The notes under the pieces: model-generated
The model's database searches: none
Seen by the model: the letters and a program-made list of their open reading frames with translations, nothing else
What the model was told of the DNA's origin: nothing
DNA from: JBOHUC01 sp050733935
GTDB taxonomy: Bacteria; Eisenbacteria; RBG-16-71-46; DASYSL01
Direction of reading: 5' to 3'
NCBI GenBank assembly: GCA_050733935.1
Contig: JBOHUC010000029.1
Coordinates: 1-50,921, forward strand
Length of the DNA stretch: 50,921 nucleotides
Translations under genes and position numbers: made by a program
In this document: piece after piece, positions 42,302-50,881 of the stretch
How the letters are laid out: each line of letters starts with the position of its first letter
How positions within the stretch are numbered: position 1 is the first letter of the stretch

Positions 42302-45079
42302 ATGGCCGGCCTATCTTCGATCACCCCGGTACGCGCGGCGTCCCTGCTCCTGGCCCTGGGCTCTGTTCTGCTCCTGGCCTGCGGGATCCAGCGCAAACTC
42401 CTTGTGGCCTACGAGGTGCGACTCCCGGCCCCGGGCGCGCCGCTCGAGATTGCGCTCACGCTCGAGGGGCTCGACCCGCGGCGACCGATTGCCCTCAAGA
42501 GCCGCGCTCCGGCTTCGGCCACCCGATTCGGCGGCGTGACCGCCCGTGCAGGCGAACGTGCGCTTGCGTGCACGAGCGAGTCCGGACCGGGCGAGCGCGC
42601 CCGCTACGAGTTCGAGGCTCCCGGCGCCACCTCCGTCACGATCCACTACACGGTCGCGATTCCCGCACCGCCGCACGGTGCGCGAGTCGGGGACGGCCGG
42701 AGCTCGGTGATCGACTCCGCGTTCGCGCTCGTCCGCGGATGTGACGCGTTCCTCATTCCGGAAGAGGCCGCCCGCACCCGCTCTCCCCGGGTGCGCTTCG
42801 ATCTGCCCGCAGATTGGTCCGCGTACGCGCCGTGGATCGAACACCCCGTGGCCCGGCCCGTCGACCACGTTCCGGCGCACGGCTTCGAAGAGCTCGTCAC
42901 GACGCCGTTCGCGCTCGGGCGGTTCGAGGAGCGCTCGTTTCGCATCGGACGGACCACGTACCACGCCTACTTCGACATCGGGATTCCGACCGAAGAGCGA
43001 GCGCGGGCCCTCGAGACGCTCGAAGCCGTGAGCCGGGATCTCGCAGGCGCGTTCCGTCGCTCGCTCGCACCGCGCTACACGGTGCTCATCGCACGGGCCT
43101 CTGATGCCTTCGAGACCCCGACGGGTGGAGCCTGGGGCACGGGCCAGGGTGGCGTGCTGTGGCCGCTCACGACCGTCCGGTTGCGGCACTTCGCGAAGAC
43201 CCTTGCCAATGCCTATCTCCTCTACGAGCCGTCCCGTTTCGAGTTCGAGGATGCACGCGATCTCTGGCTCGTTCCCGCTCTGAGCGAGCTCCTCGCCACG
43301 CAGTCGGTCGCGCGGGCGCGCGGCGTCCCGAACGAGGAGCTCGATCGGATCCTCGCCTACGGCTACGCGACGCTCCCCGCGACCGCCGCCGACGTGCTCG
43401 ACCTCGAAGCGATCGCGACGCCAAGACCGCGGGACGAGCTCGAGCTCCTGGTCGCGGAGAACGCCGGGCCATACGTCCTTCGCCGGCTGGATCGGGCCGT
43501 GTCGGAGACGGGCGGCGCCGGAAACAGCACCGGCACCGTCCTCGCGGCGCTCCGAAACGCAACCCGTCACGATCGCGTGCGCTCGTTCTGGGAGCACGTC
43601 CCGGCCGCGGCGCGCACGAGGGCGGACGCATTTCGAGCGCGCTTCGTGCGCGGCGGGGAAGTGCTCGATCTCACGCCCAACCGGCCCGTGAACGAGATCG
43701 ACGACGACCCTCCCGCCGGGACCGGACGAGCGCCGATCGAGCGACGTGTGTCGCTCGCGGTCACAGCGCAATCGTTCGGTCACGTCGAGCCGTGCGGCTG
43801 CAAGGAATCCGATGCCGGGGGAATCGCGCGCCGCGTCACGTTCGTGTCCCGCCTGCGTGCGCGCGACCCGGGACTTCTCCTGCTCGATGCGGGTTCGGCG
43901 TTCGCCGAGCCCGACAAATCGCCCCTGCTCGACGCGTTCGGTCGTGCCGAGCAGGCGTTCCATCTCGAGTCCCTGAGCCGCATGGGGTACGACGCGCTCG
44001 GAATCGCGCTCACGGAGCTCGCACGCGGGCCTTCCGTCCTCGCCTCGTTCGACGAGGGGAGGCGACTGCCGTACGTCTCCGCAAATCTCTCCCGTCTCGG
44101 AGTCGCGCTCGCTCCGGCATCGCGGATCGTGCGTCGCGGCGATTTTCTCGTGCGGATCGTCGGCGCGTACGAGCCTCCGCCCTGGCTTCAGCGCGGCTCG
44201 ATGCTCGAGCTCGCGCTCGATTCGCTCGAGGTGGGCGATCCCGTCGAAGCCGTGTCCCGCGCCGTTGCCGGGGCCGATGAGCACGAGCTCGTGATCGTCC
44301 TCGGAGAGCTCTCCTACCGCGCGATCGCGACCATCACAGCCCGGTGTCCGAACGTGGATCTCATCGTGACGAGCCCGGATCGCATGCGCGGCGAGCTCGC
44401 GCCCGGCGGTCGCACGGGGGGCGCCTCCGGGTTCCTGCGGAACGCGTTCGTGCTGTACGCGGATCTCGGGGAGTACGGCGTGAAGACGCTCGAGCTCGGA
44501 CTCACCGCGAGCGGTGCGATCGCGCGTGCCGACGTCGGACAGGTCGACCTCACCACGGAGATCCCGGAGGACCGCCCCACGCGGCAAAGGCTCGATCAGC
44601 TCTATGCGCGGATGGCGCAGTCGGACCTCGCCGTCGCGGCGGTCGAAGTTCCGTTCGCGGACGATCCGGTCCGCAACGCCGGAGGCTATGTCGGGAAAGA
44701 CGCGTGCGCGTCCTGCCATCCCGCGGAAACTGCGCAGTGGGAGACGACCAAGCACGCGGGCGCTTACAAGACGCTCCTCGACGTGCATCGGGCGTTCCAG
44801 CCGCGCTGCGTGGCCTGTCACGTCGCGGGCTACGGCACGAAGGACGGGTACGCGCTCGATCGCCCCTCTGCGCACCTCGCGAACGTGCAGTGCGAGACCT
44901 GCCACGGCCCCGGTGCGGCGCACGCACGGGCGCCGGCGCGCGGGACGATCCTGCGCGACGTGCCCGAGAGCACGTGCCTCTCGTGTCACACGCCCGAACA
45001 CTCCGATGCGTTCGACTATGCGGAACGGCTCCTGCGCGTCCAGCACTCGGATCGCGCGCGCGTCGCGATCGGACCTTGA
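42302..45079 (+). CDS. Multidomain lipoprotein: degenerate gluzincin-like domain, UshA-like region and tetraheme cytochrome c
   Basis: This 925-residue exported lipoprotein has the lipobox L-L-A-C in SVLLLACGIQRK. The first half (to about 470) resembles M1/M61 metallopeptidases in its strand-rich start and the WLVPALSELLATQ segment. The zinc signature HExxH is absent, with LRHFAKTLANAYL at that place, so it is probably not an active peptidase. The middle (about 480-790) begins SLAVTAQSFGHVEPCGC and resembles the 5'-nucleotidase/UshA-like module seen next to multiheme cytochromes; canonical metal motifs are not obvious. The last 130 residues carry four CxxCH haem sites (CASCH near 803, CVACH near 838, CETCH near 867, CLSCH near 896) in a cytochrome c554-like context (TTKHAGAYKTL). 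It likely acts in extracytoplasmic electron transfer. The start has a weak RBS; the lipobox supports it. Confidence 0.85.
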   Translation: MAGLSSITPVRAASLLLALGSVLLLACGIQRKLLVAYEVRLPAPGAPLEIALTLEGLDPRRPIALKSRAPASATRFGGVTARAGERALACTSESGPGERARYEFEAPGATSVTIHYTVAIPAPPHGARVGDGRSSVIDSAFALVRGCDAFLIPEEAARTRSPRVRFDLPADWSAYAPWIEHPVARPVDHVPAHGFEELVTTPFALGRFEERSFRIGRTTYHAYFDIGIPTEERARALETLEAVSRDLAGAFRRSLAPRYTVLIARASDAFETPTGGAWGTGQGGVLWPLTTVRLRHFAKTLANAYLLYEPSRFEFEDARDLWLVPALSELLATQSVARARGVPNEELDRILAYGYATLPATAADVLDLEAIATPRPRDELELLVAENAGPYVLRRLDRAVSETGGAGNSTGTVLAALRNATRHDRVRSFWEHVPAAARTRADAFRARFVRGGEVLDLTPNRPVNEIDDDPPAGTGRAPIERRVSLAVTAQSFGHVEPCGCKESDAGGIARRVTFVSRLRARDPGLLLLDAGSAFAEPDKSPLLDAFGRAEQAFHLESLSRMGYDALGIALTELARGPSVLASFDEGRRLPYVSANLSRLGVALAPASRIVRRGDFLVRIVGAYEPPPWLQRGSMLELALDSLEVGDPVEAVSRAVAGADEHELVIVLGELSYRAIATITARCPNVDLIVTSPDRMRGELAPGGRTGGASGFLRNAFVLYADLGEYGVKTLELGLTASGAIARADVGQVDLTTEIPEDRPTRQRLDQLYARMAQSDLAVAAVEVPFADDPVRNAGGYVGKDACASCHPAETAQWETTKHAGAYKTLLDVHRAFQPRCVACHVAGYGTKDGYALDRPSAHLANVQCETCHGPGAAHARAPARGTILRDVPESTCLSCHTPEHSDAFDYAERLLRVQHSDRARVAIGP

Positions 45080-45170
45080 AGATGTTGCGCGGAGCGATCG
45101 CTCCCCGCCCTGGCGGCGCCGGACTCCGGCCCCGGCCCGCCGGATTCATGGCCGGAAGTGGAGATTCACC

Positions 45171-45446
45171 ATGCGTTCGATTCATCTGGGGCTTCTCGTG
45201 GCGGCCGTCGTGTCGCTGACGTTGCTCCTGGTGCCCGCAAAGCAGCCCGCGTCGCACTACGGCTCGCTCATCGGGACCGGCACGGCGTACGCAGACGACG
45301 AAGTCGTGCCCATCAGGCCGAAGAACAAGGCCTGCGGGCGCGTGTGCCTGGAACAGCAAGGCGTGCGGTACTGCGGTGGCGGGGTCGGAGTCCCGGGCTG
45401 CAATATCATCGTGCTCAACAACTGCATCTACACGCTCTGTCCGTAA
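45171..45446 (+). CDS. 91-residue secreted six-cysteine peptide
   Basis: The protein has a signal segment (MRSIHLGLLVAAVVSLTLLL) with a probable cleavage at AYA-DDE. This leaves a mature peptide of about 50 residues with six cysteines spaced C-x3-C-x8-C-x8-C-x7-C-x4-C and a glycine-rich middle. The C-terminus is NNCIYTLCP. The odd codon choice is not evident, and GTGGAG lies eight bases before the ATG, so it is a convincing gene. It is 91 bp downstream of the cytochrome lipoprotein gene and probably co-transcribed with it. I recognise no family. Three disulfides, or metal or haem association, are possible. It could be a partner of the cytochrome lipoprotein or a substrate of the nearby subtilisin-like protease; both are guesses. 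Confidence 0.75.
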   Translation: MRSIHLGLLVAAVVSLTLLLVPAKQPASHYGSLIGTGTAYADDEVVPIRPKNKACGRVCLEQQGVRYCGGGVGVPGCNIIVLNNCIYTLCP

Positions 45447-45536
45447 CTGAGCGGCGCGGTCGGGGCGGCTGGACGCGCGGCGAGCCAAGCGCTCGCGGCC
45501 AGTCGCCCGGCGCGACCACGAGGGTTCAGACAGAGC

Positions 45537-46517
45537 CTAGTGGAACCCCCGGACCGGGTGCGGCAGGTACGGAGCTTCGAGCTTCGCGCACTCGGCCTCC
45601 GTGAGCTCGAGATCGACGGCCCGGACCGCGGTGTCGAGATGCTCGAGGCGCGTCGCTCCGACGATCGGGGCCGTCACTCCCGGACGCGACAAGAGCCACG
45701 CGAGCGCCACCTCGGCCATCGAGACTCCGCGCGCTCCGGCGACTTCGCGCACCGCGTCGACAACGTCCCAGTCTCCGGGCTGGTCATAGAGCTTGACGGC
45801 GTAGTCGTCGTGCTCCGCGCGGGACGACGGCGGCGGGTCGTTCCGGCGGCGGCTCCCCGTGAGCCAGCCGCGCGCGAGCGGCGACCACGGGATCACGCCG
45901 AGACCTTTTTCGATGCAGAGCGGAAGCATCTCCCGCTCCTCTTCCCGGTAGATCAGGTTGTAGTGATTCTGCATCGAGACGAACGACGCCCACCCGTTCC
46001 GCTCCGACACGCTCAGGGCGTTCATGAGCTTCCATGCCGCCGTCGAACTCGCCCCGATGTAGCGCACCTTTCCTTGCCGCACGAGATGATCGAGCGCGGC
46101 GAGCGTCTCCTCGATCGGCGTCTCGGGATCGAAGCGGTGCAGCTGGTAGAGGTCAATGGCGTCGAGACCGAGGCGTTTGAGGCTCGCTTCGCATCCCTGG
46201 ATGATGTGCTTGCGCGAAAGACCGCCCATGTTGGGACCACTGCCGAGCGGAAAGAAGACTTTGGTCGCAATGACGAGCTCGTCGCGCCGTCCGTGCTCCC
46301 GGACCGCGCGCCCCGTGACCTCCTCGCTCACACCGAGCGAGTACATGTCGGCTGTGTCGAGAAAGTTGACGCCGTGCTCGAACGCGCGCCGGTAGAAGGG
46401 CGTCGCGGCGTCGGCATCGAGCACCCATGGCCGCCACTTTGGCGTGCCGTAGCTCATGCATCCGAGGGCAAGGCGCGAGACGACGAGGCCGCTCTTGCCC
46501 AGAGTCGTGAATTCCAC
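45537..46517 (-). CDS. Aldo/keto reductase
   Basis: This 326-residue cytosolic oxidoreductase of the YajO/YgvB-like AKR branch has the catalytic tetrad visible: Asp54 and Tyr59 in FLDTADMYSLG, Lys86 in VIATKVF and His127 in YQLHRFD. The NADPH-binding C-terminal part follows (IPWSPLARGWLTG, then VALAWLLSRPGVTAPIVGA). It reduces aldehydes or ketones with NADPH; the substrate is unknown. Translation starts at GTG 46517 with GAAGGAG seven bases upstream. It is a single-gene unit, divergent from the frameshifted pirin gene. Confidence 0.93.
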   Translation of the reverse strand: MEFTTLGKSGLVVSRLALGCMSYGTPKWRPWVLDADAATPFYRRAFEHGVNFLDTADMYSLGVSEEVTGRAVREHGRRDELVIATKVFFPLGSGPNMGGLSRKHIIQGCEASLKRLGLDAIDLYQLHRFDPETPIEETLAALDHLVRQGKVRYIGASSTAAWKLMNALSVSERNGWASFVSMQNHYNLIYREEEREMLPLCIEKGLGVIPWSPLARGWLTGSRRRNDPPPSSRAEHDDYAVKLYDQPGDWDVVDAVREVAGARGVSMAEVALAWLLSRPGVTAPIVGATRLEHLDTAVRAVDLELTEAECAKLEAPYLPHPVRGFH

Positions 46518-46721
46518 GGGTGTCTCCTTCGAGGGAGGTCAGGGCGATCCGCCCGGCATTCTGCGGCAGTCCTGGCCCCTGCGCACGCCGGAAGTCGGGT
46601 GGGCTTGCGCGGCCTGCTACAGTGGAAACGAGGCCGGTCGCCCGGCTCCGCCCCGTGCCGCCGGCGGCCCGCCCCCGCATTCCGCGTCATCCCACCGCGG
46701 TGTCCCGAGCAGGAGGCTCCC

Positions 46722-47632
46722 GTGTCCGTTCGTCCGGTCAAGAAAATCGTCGTGTCCAAGCCGACGCTCGAGGGCGCCGGTGTCCATCTCCGTCGCGCGT
46801 TCGGATTCGGCAACACGTCTGACTTCGATCCGTTTCTGTTGCTCGACGACTTCCGAAACGACAAGCCGGACGATTACAAGGCCGGCTTCCCATGGCATCC
46901 CCATCGCGGCATCGAGACGATCACGTACGTGCTCGCAGGAACCGTCGAGCATGGTGACAGCATGGGAAACAGCGGCGTCATTGCTTCGGGCGACGTCCAG
47001 TGGATGACTGCGGGGAGCGGCATCATCCACCAGGAGATGCCGATGGGTGATCGCGACGGGAAGATGCACGGCTTCCAGCTGTGGGCGAATCTTCCTTCCT
47101 CTCTCAAGATGACGGATCCGCGGTATCAGGAAGTGAAGGCGGCCGAGATTCCGGTCGTCACCGACGACGACGGCACGCAGGCCCGCATCGTCTGCGGCAC
47201 GTTCTGGGGCAGGGCCCGGTCGACGAAATTGCCGCACGGCCCATCTACCTCGACCTCTGGGTGCCGCCCCTGAAGCGAAAGACACTTCCGGTCGAAACCA
47301 CGCGCAACGCGTTCGCCTACGTGTTCGAGGGCGGCGGGAAGTTCTGCAACGCGTCCGGGCCGCTCGCGGTGCCGACCGAGCCAGCGGGCTGGCTCGAGAC
47401 GACACTACCGACGGAAGCGGAAAACCGGTCGCTCATTCTGTTCGATCGTGGAGACGAAGTGACGGTCGAGGCCGACGAACGGGGCATTCGGTTCCTCTTG
47501 ATCTCGGGCGAGCCGCTCAACGAGCCGGTCGCCTGGTACGGCCCAATCGTCATGAACACGCGGGAACAGCTGCGAACCGCCTTCGACGAGCTCCAGAAGG
47601 GTACGTTCCTCAAGACGAGCGCGCACGCGTAG
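46722..47632 (+). pseudogene. Pirin-family protein, interrupted by a frameshift
   Basis: The N-terminal half (46722 to about 47215) and the C-terminal half (about 47208-47632) are in different frames but together make one complete pirin of roughly 303 residues. The metal-binding cupin motifs are intact: FPWHPHRGIETITYVL and GSGIIHQEMP supply the His, His, His and Glu ligands. At 47206-47218 the DNA reads TGGGGCAGGGCCC. Adding one base restores the expected WGQGPVDEIAARPIYLDLW sequence. The unshifted frame ends 60 bases later at 47273. It begins with GTG, with AGGAGG six bases upstream. Both halves look well conserved, so a sequencing/assembly error or a very recent mutation is likely. Pirins bind iron and act as redox-responsive cofactors or quercetin dioxygenases. 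Confidence 0.88.
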
Positions 47633-47645
47633 ATTGGAAATGCGA

Positions 47646-47674
47646 AGGGCCCGCGTGGCGGCGCCGCGGGCCCT
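47646..47674. terminator. Hairpin between convergent pirin and coiled-coil genes
   Basis: AGGGCCCGCG (47646-47655) and CGCGGGCCCT (47665-47674) pair perfectly around a 9-base loop, 13 bp after the pirin stop. An 18-bp palindrome, TGATCGCGCGCGCGATCA (47690-47707), follows and overlaps the stop codon of the opposite gene. Together they probably stop transcription from both sides. There is no T-run. Confidence 0.55.
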
Positions 47675-47704
47675 GTAACGCGATTTGCGTGATCGCGCGC
47701 GCGA

Positions 47705-48577
47705 TCAGGCCTCCATGATGACGACCTGCTTGACCTTCCTGAATTCAGCCGCGTTCAGGATGTGGAGCTCCATCTGGCCGTTCACGGTCCGGAGCTCGTA
47801 GCTCGACACGGGCTGCGCGCTCACGACCCGCACCTTGGGGAGCGACGTGCGAATCACGTTCTCCTGGTCGGTGTCGAGTGCTGTGAACGCGGCCGGGCTC
47901 GGATTCGCGGCCGGCAGCACCGTCTTCCCGATTCCGAGGACGCCGCCGGACGACCGAATGACACCCGATTCGGAGAGCTCCTTCTTTGATCCGACCACGT
48001 AGAAGACCGTCGCCGCCTCGCGGCGCTTCGTCTCGAGCTGCTCGTCGCGCGTGCGCAGCGTGTCCTGCGTCTCCTGGACCGCGACCGTGAGCCCGGTGAC
48101 CTGCGTGTTCAGCATGTCGACGCGGGCGGTGAGATCCGCAACCTGCTGCTCCTTCTCGGCGACCGAGGTCTTCAGGTTCGCGATCAGCTTCTGAAGTCCC
48201 GAGACCTTGATCCCGCTCTCCTTCACCCGCTTCTCGAGCTGCGCGATCCTCTCCTTGCTCTGATTGATGCTCGTCCTGAGGAGGGCGATGCGGTCGAGCG
48301 CCTGCTCACCGCTCGGCCCGCCGAGCTTCCGCTCGGCATCGAGCTGCTGGGAGATCGCCGGCACGCCTCCTTCGCCGACCGAGATCGCGTTCAGGCTGTC
48401 CTGGATCTCTGCGACCGCCTGGATCGTCCGGTTGTACCGATCCGTGACCTGCTCTTCGGAGAGCCTCGTGCTCGCCAGCTCGGAGGATGCCTTCTGATAC
48501 TTCGCGAATAGAACGGCCGTGGCCCCCGCAAGCAGGACAATTCCTGCCGCGAGCGCAATCTTCACAGACCTGCGCAT
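47705..48577 (-). CDS. Membrane-anchored coiled-coil protein of unknown function
   Basis: This 290-residue protein has an N-terminal signal-anchor helix (about 7-25). A long coiled coil follows (about 30-185), and a C-terminal globular part (about 186-290) starts at ATVFYVVGSKKELSESGVI. That part contains GGVLGIGKTVLPAAN, and near the end VVSAQPVSSYEL and LHILNAAEFRKVKQVVIME. From memory this C-terminal pattern occurs in hypothetical proteins of Bacteroidetes, sometimes labelled Cbp1-like; I could not check. The bulk is predicted to lie outside the inner membrane, perhaps bridging the envelope. GAGGAG lies eight bases before the ATG. Confidence 0.82.
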   Translation of the reverse strand: MRRSVKIALAAGIVLLAGATAVLFAKYQKASSELASTRLSEEQVTDRYNRTIQAVAEIQDSLNAISVGEGGVPAISQQLDAERKLGGPSGEQALDRIALLRTSINQSKERIAQLEKRVKESGIKVSGLQKLIANLKTSVAEKEQQVADLTARVDMLNTQVTGLTVAVQETQDTLRTRDEQLETKRREAATVFYVVGSKKELSESGVIRSSGGVLGIGKTVLPAANPSPAAFTALDTDQENVIRTSLPKVRVVSAQPVSSYELRTVNGQMELHILNAAEFRKVKQVVIMEA

Positions 48578-48736
48578 GTGTGGATCTCCTCTATGAGGGA
48601 CTCCGACGTTCCCCAGCCTGCGTCGGAGCTGGACGGCTCCCGAAGAAAGTGTACGCCGCAGGGGTGGCCCGTGCTCCCGGAATTGCCACTGACCCCGGAC
48701 GCTTGACGAAAGCCTGTCGCCGGACCTCCGAAATAG

Positions 48737-48765
48737 CGGAATCCTGTGTGAATGGAGGACTTCCG
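48737..48765 (-). terminator. Imperfect hairpin after the alpha/beta hydrolase gene
   Basis: CGGAA-CC and GG-TTCCG pair with small bulges around a 12-base loop, starting 6 bp beyond the hydrolase stop on the minus strand. There is no T-run. It is a weak candidate terminator. Confidence 0.3.
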
Positions 48766-48770
48766 AGGGG

Positions 48771-50291
48771 TCAGCGGGCGGCTGCGGCCGGCGCGGCGGC
48801 CGCAGGATGGGAAACTCGCGGGTCGGATCCTTCGAGCGGAACGAACCGAAGAGGGGGATACGTGACCTTCCGATCGCGCACGTCCTGGCCGCGCAGGAAG
48901 TCGAGCACGACGGGGACGGCCGTCTCGTTCTGGAAGTACGTCTGCTCGTGACCGGCGTTCTCGACGATCAGGTGCGTCCCGTTCGCAAGCCCCCAGCGCA
49001 GCTCCTCGCCCTGCGCGGGTGGCGTGTTGAAGTCGAGGCTTCCGCTCACGATGAGCGTCCGCACCGGCGAGACGAGCGGCGCGCGGAATTCGTCTCCAAG
49101 GTCGGGCACCGGCCAGAGCGAAGCGATCTCCGGGAACGGGAAGTTGACGACGTCCGCGAAGCGGCTCGTGCGCGCCTGGTCGCGGATCAGAGCAAGGCGA
49201 CCCGGCGTCGCACCGGACGCCGCATCCATCGCCGCGTTCATGCCGTGCACGCCCAGCACGACGCCCGCGCGCTTCCTCACGAACCATGCGAGCACGGACG
49301 GATCTCCGCGCGCGACGCTCGACAGAAGCCTCGGGAACACGACGAGATCAGTCGCGTCCCCGACGTCCACACGCATCACGAACTGGAGACCGAACGGGCC
49401 GACGCGCAGACGAACAGAATCGGCGGCCGAGGCGCCCGGGACATCGCTCGGGGCGGGAACCACGATCGTCATCGGTTCCCGCGCGAGACGTGCGATCGCG
49501 CGGTCGTAGAGCTCGACGAGATCGGGGGAGCGCAGCGCGAGCGCCGAGTCCGTGGCGGCGAGAAGCGAAAGTTTCCTGAGCTGCGCGTCCATCGTGAGCG
49601 GAAGCTTGTACGTCTGATCGGGTCCTTCGACGCCGACCAGGACCGCGTTTTCGATCCGCGGGCCATAGCGGCGCATCGTGGCGCAGGCGAGATGAGTCCC
49701 GTACGAAAAGGCGAGGAGCGACATGCGCTCAACTCCGAGCGCCGCCCGAAGCTCGTCCAGGTCCGCGGCACTCTCGACCGTCGTGTATCCGGCGAGATCG
49801 ACTCCCCGCGCCCGGATGGCCGTGGCCGCCCGGCGGTTTGCTTCGAGCTCGTGGGCGCGCGCGGAATCCGCGCTCAGAAAGAAGCCGAGCGGCAGCGGCC
49901 CGTCCCAGTCCCAGACGAGCAGGGAATCGTTCGTCCCCCGCTGATCGATCAGCACGACGTCCGAGAGGGCGAGAAACGGCACCCAGGCTTCGAGGAAGTT
50001 CGGATGCGTCGACACGCCGCGACTGCCGGGCCCGCCCTGGAGAAAGAAGAGCGGCGCCCGCGGGTTCGTGGCGGTCGACTTCAAGCGCAGGAACTCGACC
50101 GAGATCATGCGCGAGGACGGGTTCGAACGATTCTCCCGGACCTGAAGCCGCCCGGCCTCGGTCTCGATGCGGACGCCCTTCGCCGACGAGAGCGTCTTTC
50201 GTTCGACCGAAACGGTCGCCGCCCCTGGGGGCGCGGAGGCGAGCGCAAGCCCGAACCCGACAAGAAGGGCGAGCCCGACAATGCGGCTCAT
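48771..50291 (-). CDS. Secreted S33-type alpha/beta hydrolase (tripeptidyl/prolyl aminopeptidase-like)
   Basis: This 506-residue exported protein has a signal peptide (about 5-25). The oxyanion loop is FFLQGGPGSRG, typical of S33 peptidases. The nucleophile Ser is in LLAFSYGTHLA (about 196, A-x-S-x-G variant), the Asp in VSGSLDFNTPP (about 418) and the His in ENAGHEQT (about 447), completing the triad. A cap domain fills the space between. The TAP-like C-terminal region and the DQRGTNDS segment match tripeptidyl-aminopeptidase relatives. It would release N-terminal residues or short peptides, or hydrolyse esters. Its ATG overlaps the stop of the TetR regulator gene (ATGA), so it is the regulator's probable target operon member. 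Confidence 0.9.
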   Translation of the reverse strand: MSRIVGLALLVGFGLALASAPPGAATVSVERKTLSSAKGVRIETEAGRLQVRENRSNPSSRMISVEFLRLKSTATNPRAPLFFLQGGPGSRGVSTHPNFLEAWVPFLALSDVVLIDQRGTNDSLLVWDWDGPLPLGFFLSADSARAHELEANRRAATAIRARGVDLAGYTTVESAADLDELRAALGVERMSLLAFSYGTHLACATMRRYGPRIENAVLVGVEGPDQTYKLPLTMDAQLRKLSLLAATDSALALRSPDLVELYDRAIARLAREPMTIVVPAPSDVPGASAADSVRLRVGPFGLQFVMRVDVGDATDLVVFPRLLSSVARGDPSVLAWFVRKRAGVVLGVHGMNAAMDAASGATPGRLALIRDQARTSRFADVVNFPFPEIASLWPVPDLGDEFRAPLVSPVRTLIVSGSLDFNTPPAQGEELRWGLANGTHLIVENAGHEQTYFQNETAVPVVLDFLRGQDVRDRKVTYPPLRFVPLEGSDPRVSHPAAAAPAAAAR

Positions 50292-50881
50292 CGCGGACTC
50301 CGCGCGGTCAGGTAGGAGTCGAGCGTGCGTATGAGCTCGTCGCGCAGCTGCCGTCGGGTCATGGGAGTGATGCGCGAGTGCGGCGCGTCGAACAGGAGCT
50401 TCTCGCGGGCCACCGAAGAGACGAGGAAGATGCCGAAGCGGATCGCCGCCGCGGGATCCGCATGCGCGATGCGCGACCGGTGACGCAGGAGAATCGCGCC
50501 GACGCGATCAAAGACGCGCCGGCGTCCCTCGATCATCTCGGGCGAGACCGCGTCGGGACGCGTGCGCGTGAAGAGAACGAGCGCCCGCATGAGCCAGCGA
50601 CGCTCGTCGTACGTCGCCATCAGGAAGTCGACCACGCCCGCGATCGTCTCGTCGAAATCGAGCGCGTCCCAGTCGACGCGCGCGAGGCGGGCCGCGAACA
50701 GCGGCTCGAGGCCGCGGTGGTAGCGCTCGTAGAGATACGGAAGGAGCGCTTCCTTGCTCGGGAAGCGGGCGTAGAACGAGCCGATCGGCCGCTTCGAGCG
50801 GCGGACGATGCTCTGGATCGAAATCTCCTCGAACGGCTTCTCCCGCAGCAGTTCCTCGGCCGCCTCGGCGAAACGGTCCAT
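50288..50881 (-). CDS. TetR/AcrR-family transcriptional regulator (5' end probably beyond window)
   Basis: At least 197 residues are visible. The N-terminal HTH (AAEELLREKPFEEISIQSIV, then RRSKRPIGSFYARFPSKEALL) is the TetR signature, followed by an all-helical ligand domain. The first in-frame ATG at 50881 leaves helix 1 very short. The frame stays open to the right edge, giving upstream residues QSRSRET that are typical of TetR N-termini. The true start is therefore probably outside the window. It presumably represses its own operon with the overlapping S33 hydrolase gene. The ligand is unknown. Confidence 0.88.
   Translation of the reverse strand: MDRFAEAAEELLREKPFEEISIQSIVRRSKRPIGSFYARFPSKEALLPYLYERYHRGLEPLFAARLARVDWDALDFDETIAGVVDFLMATYDERRWLMRALVLFTRTRPDAVSPEMIEGRRRVFDRVGAILLRHRSRIAHADPAAAIRFGIFLVSSVAREKLLFDAPHSRITPMTRRQLRDELIRTLDSYLTARSPR

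Noticed and set aside
36759..45446. A gasdermin-type abortive-infection system around the CHAT protease
   Set aside because: No small pore-forming gasdermin-like gene is adjacent. The neighbours are a sigma factor, a ZAS-like protein and an exported subtilisin.
45540..46721. N-terminal extension of the pirin frame back to 45540
   Set aside because: This stretch is the antisense of the aldo/keto reductase gene. A GTG with AGGAGG at 46722 gives the normal pirin N-terminus.
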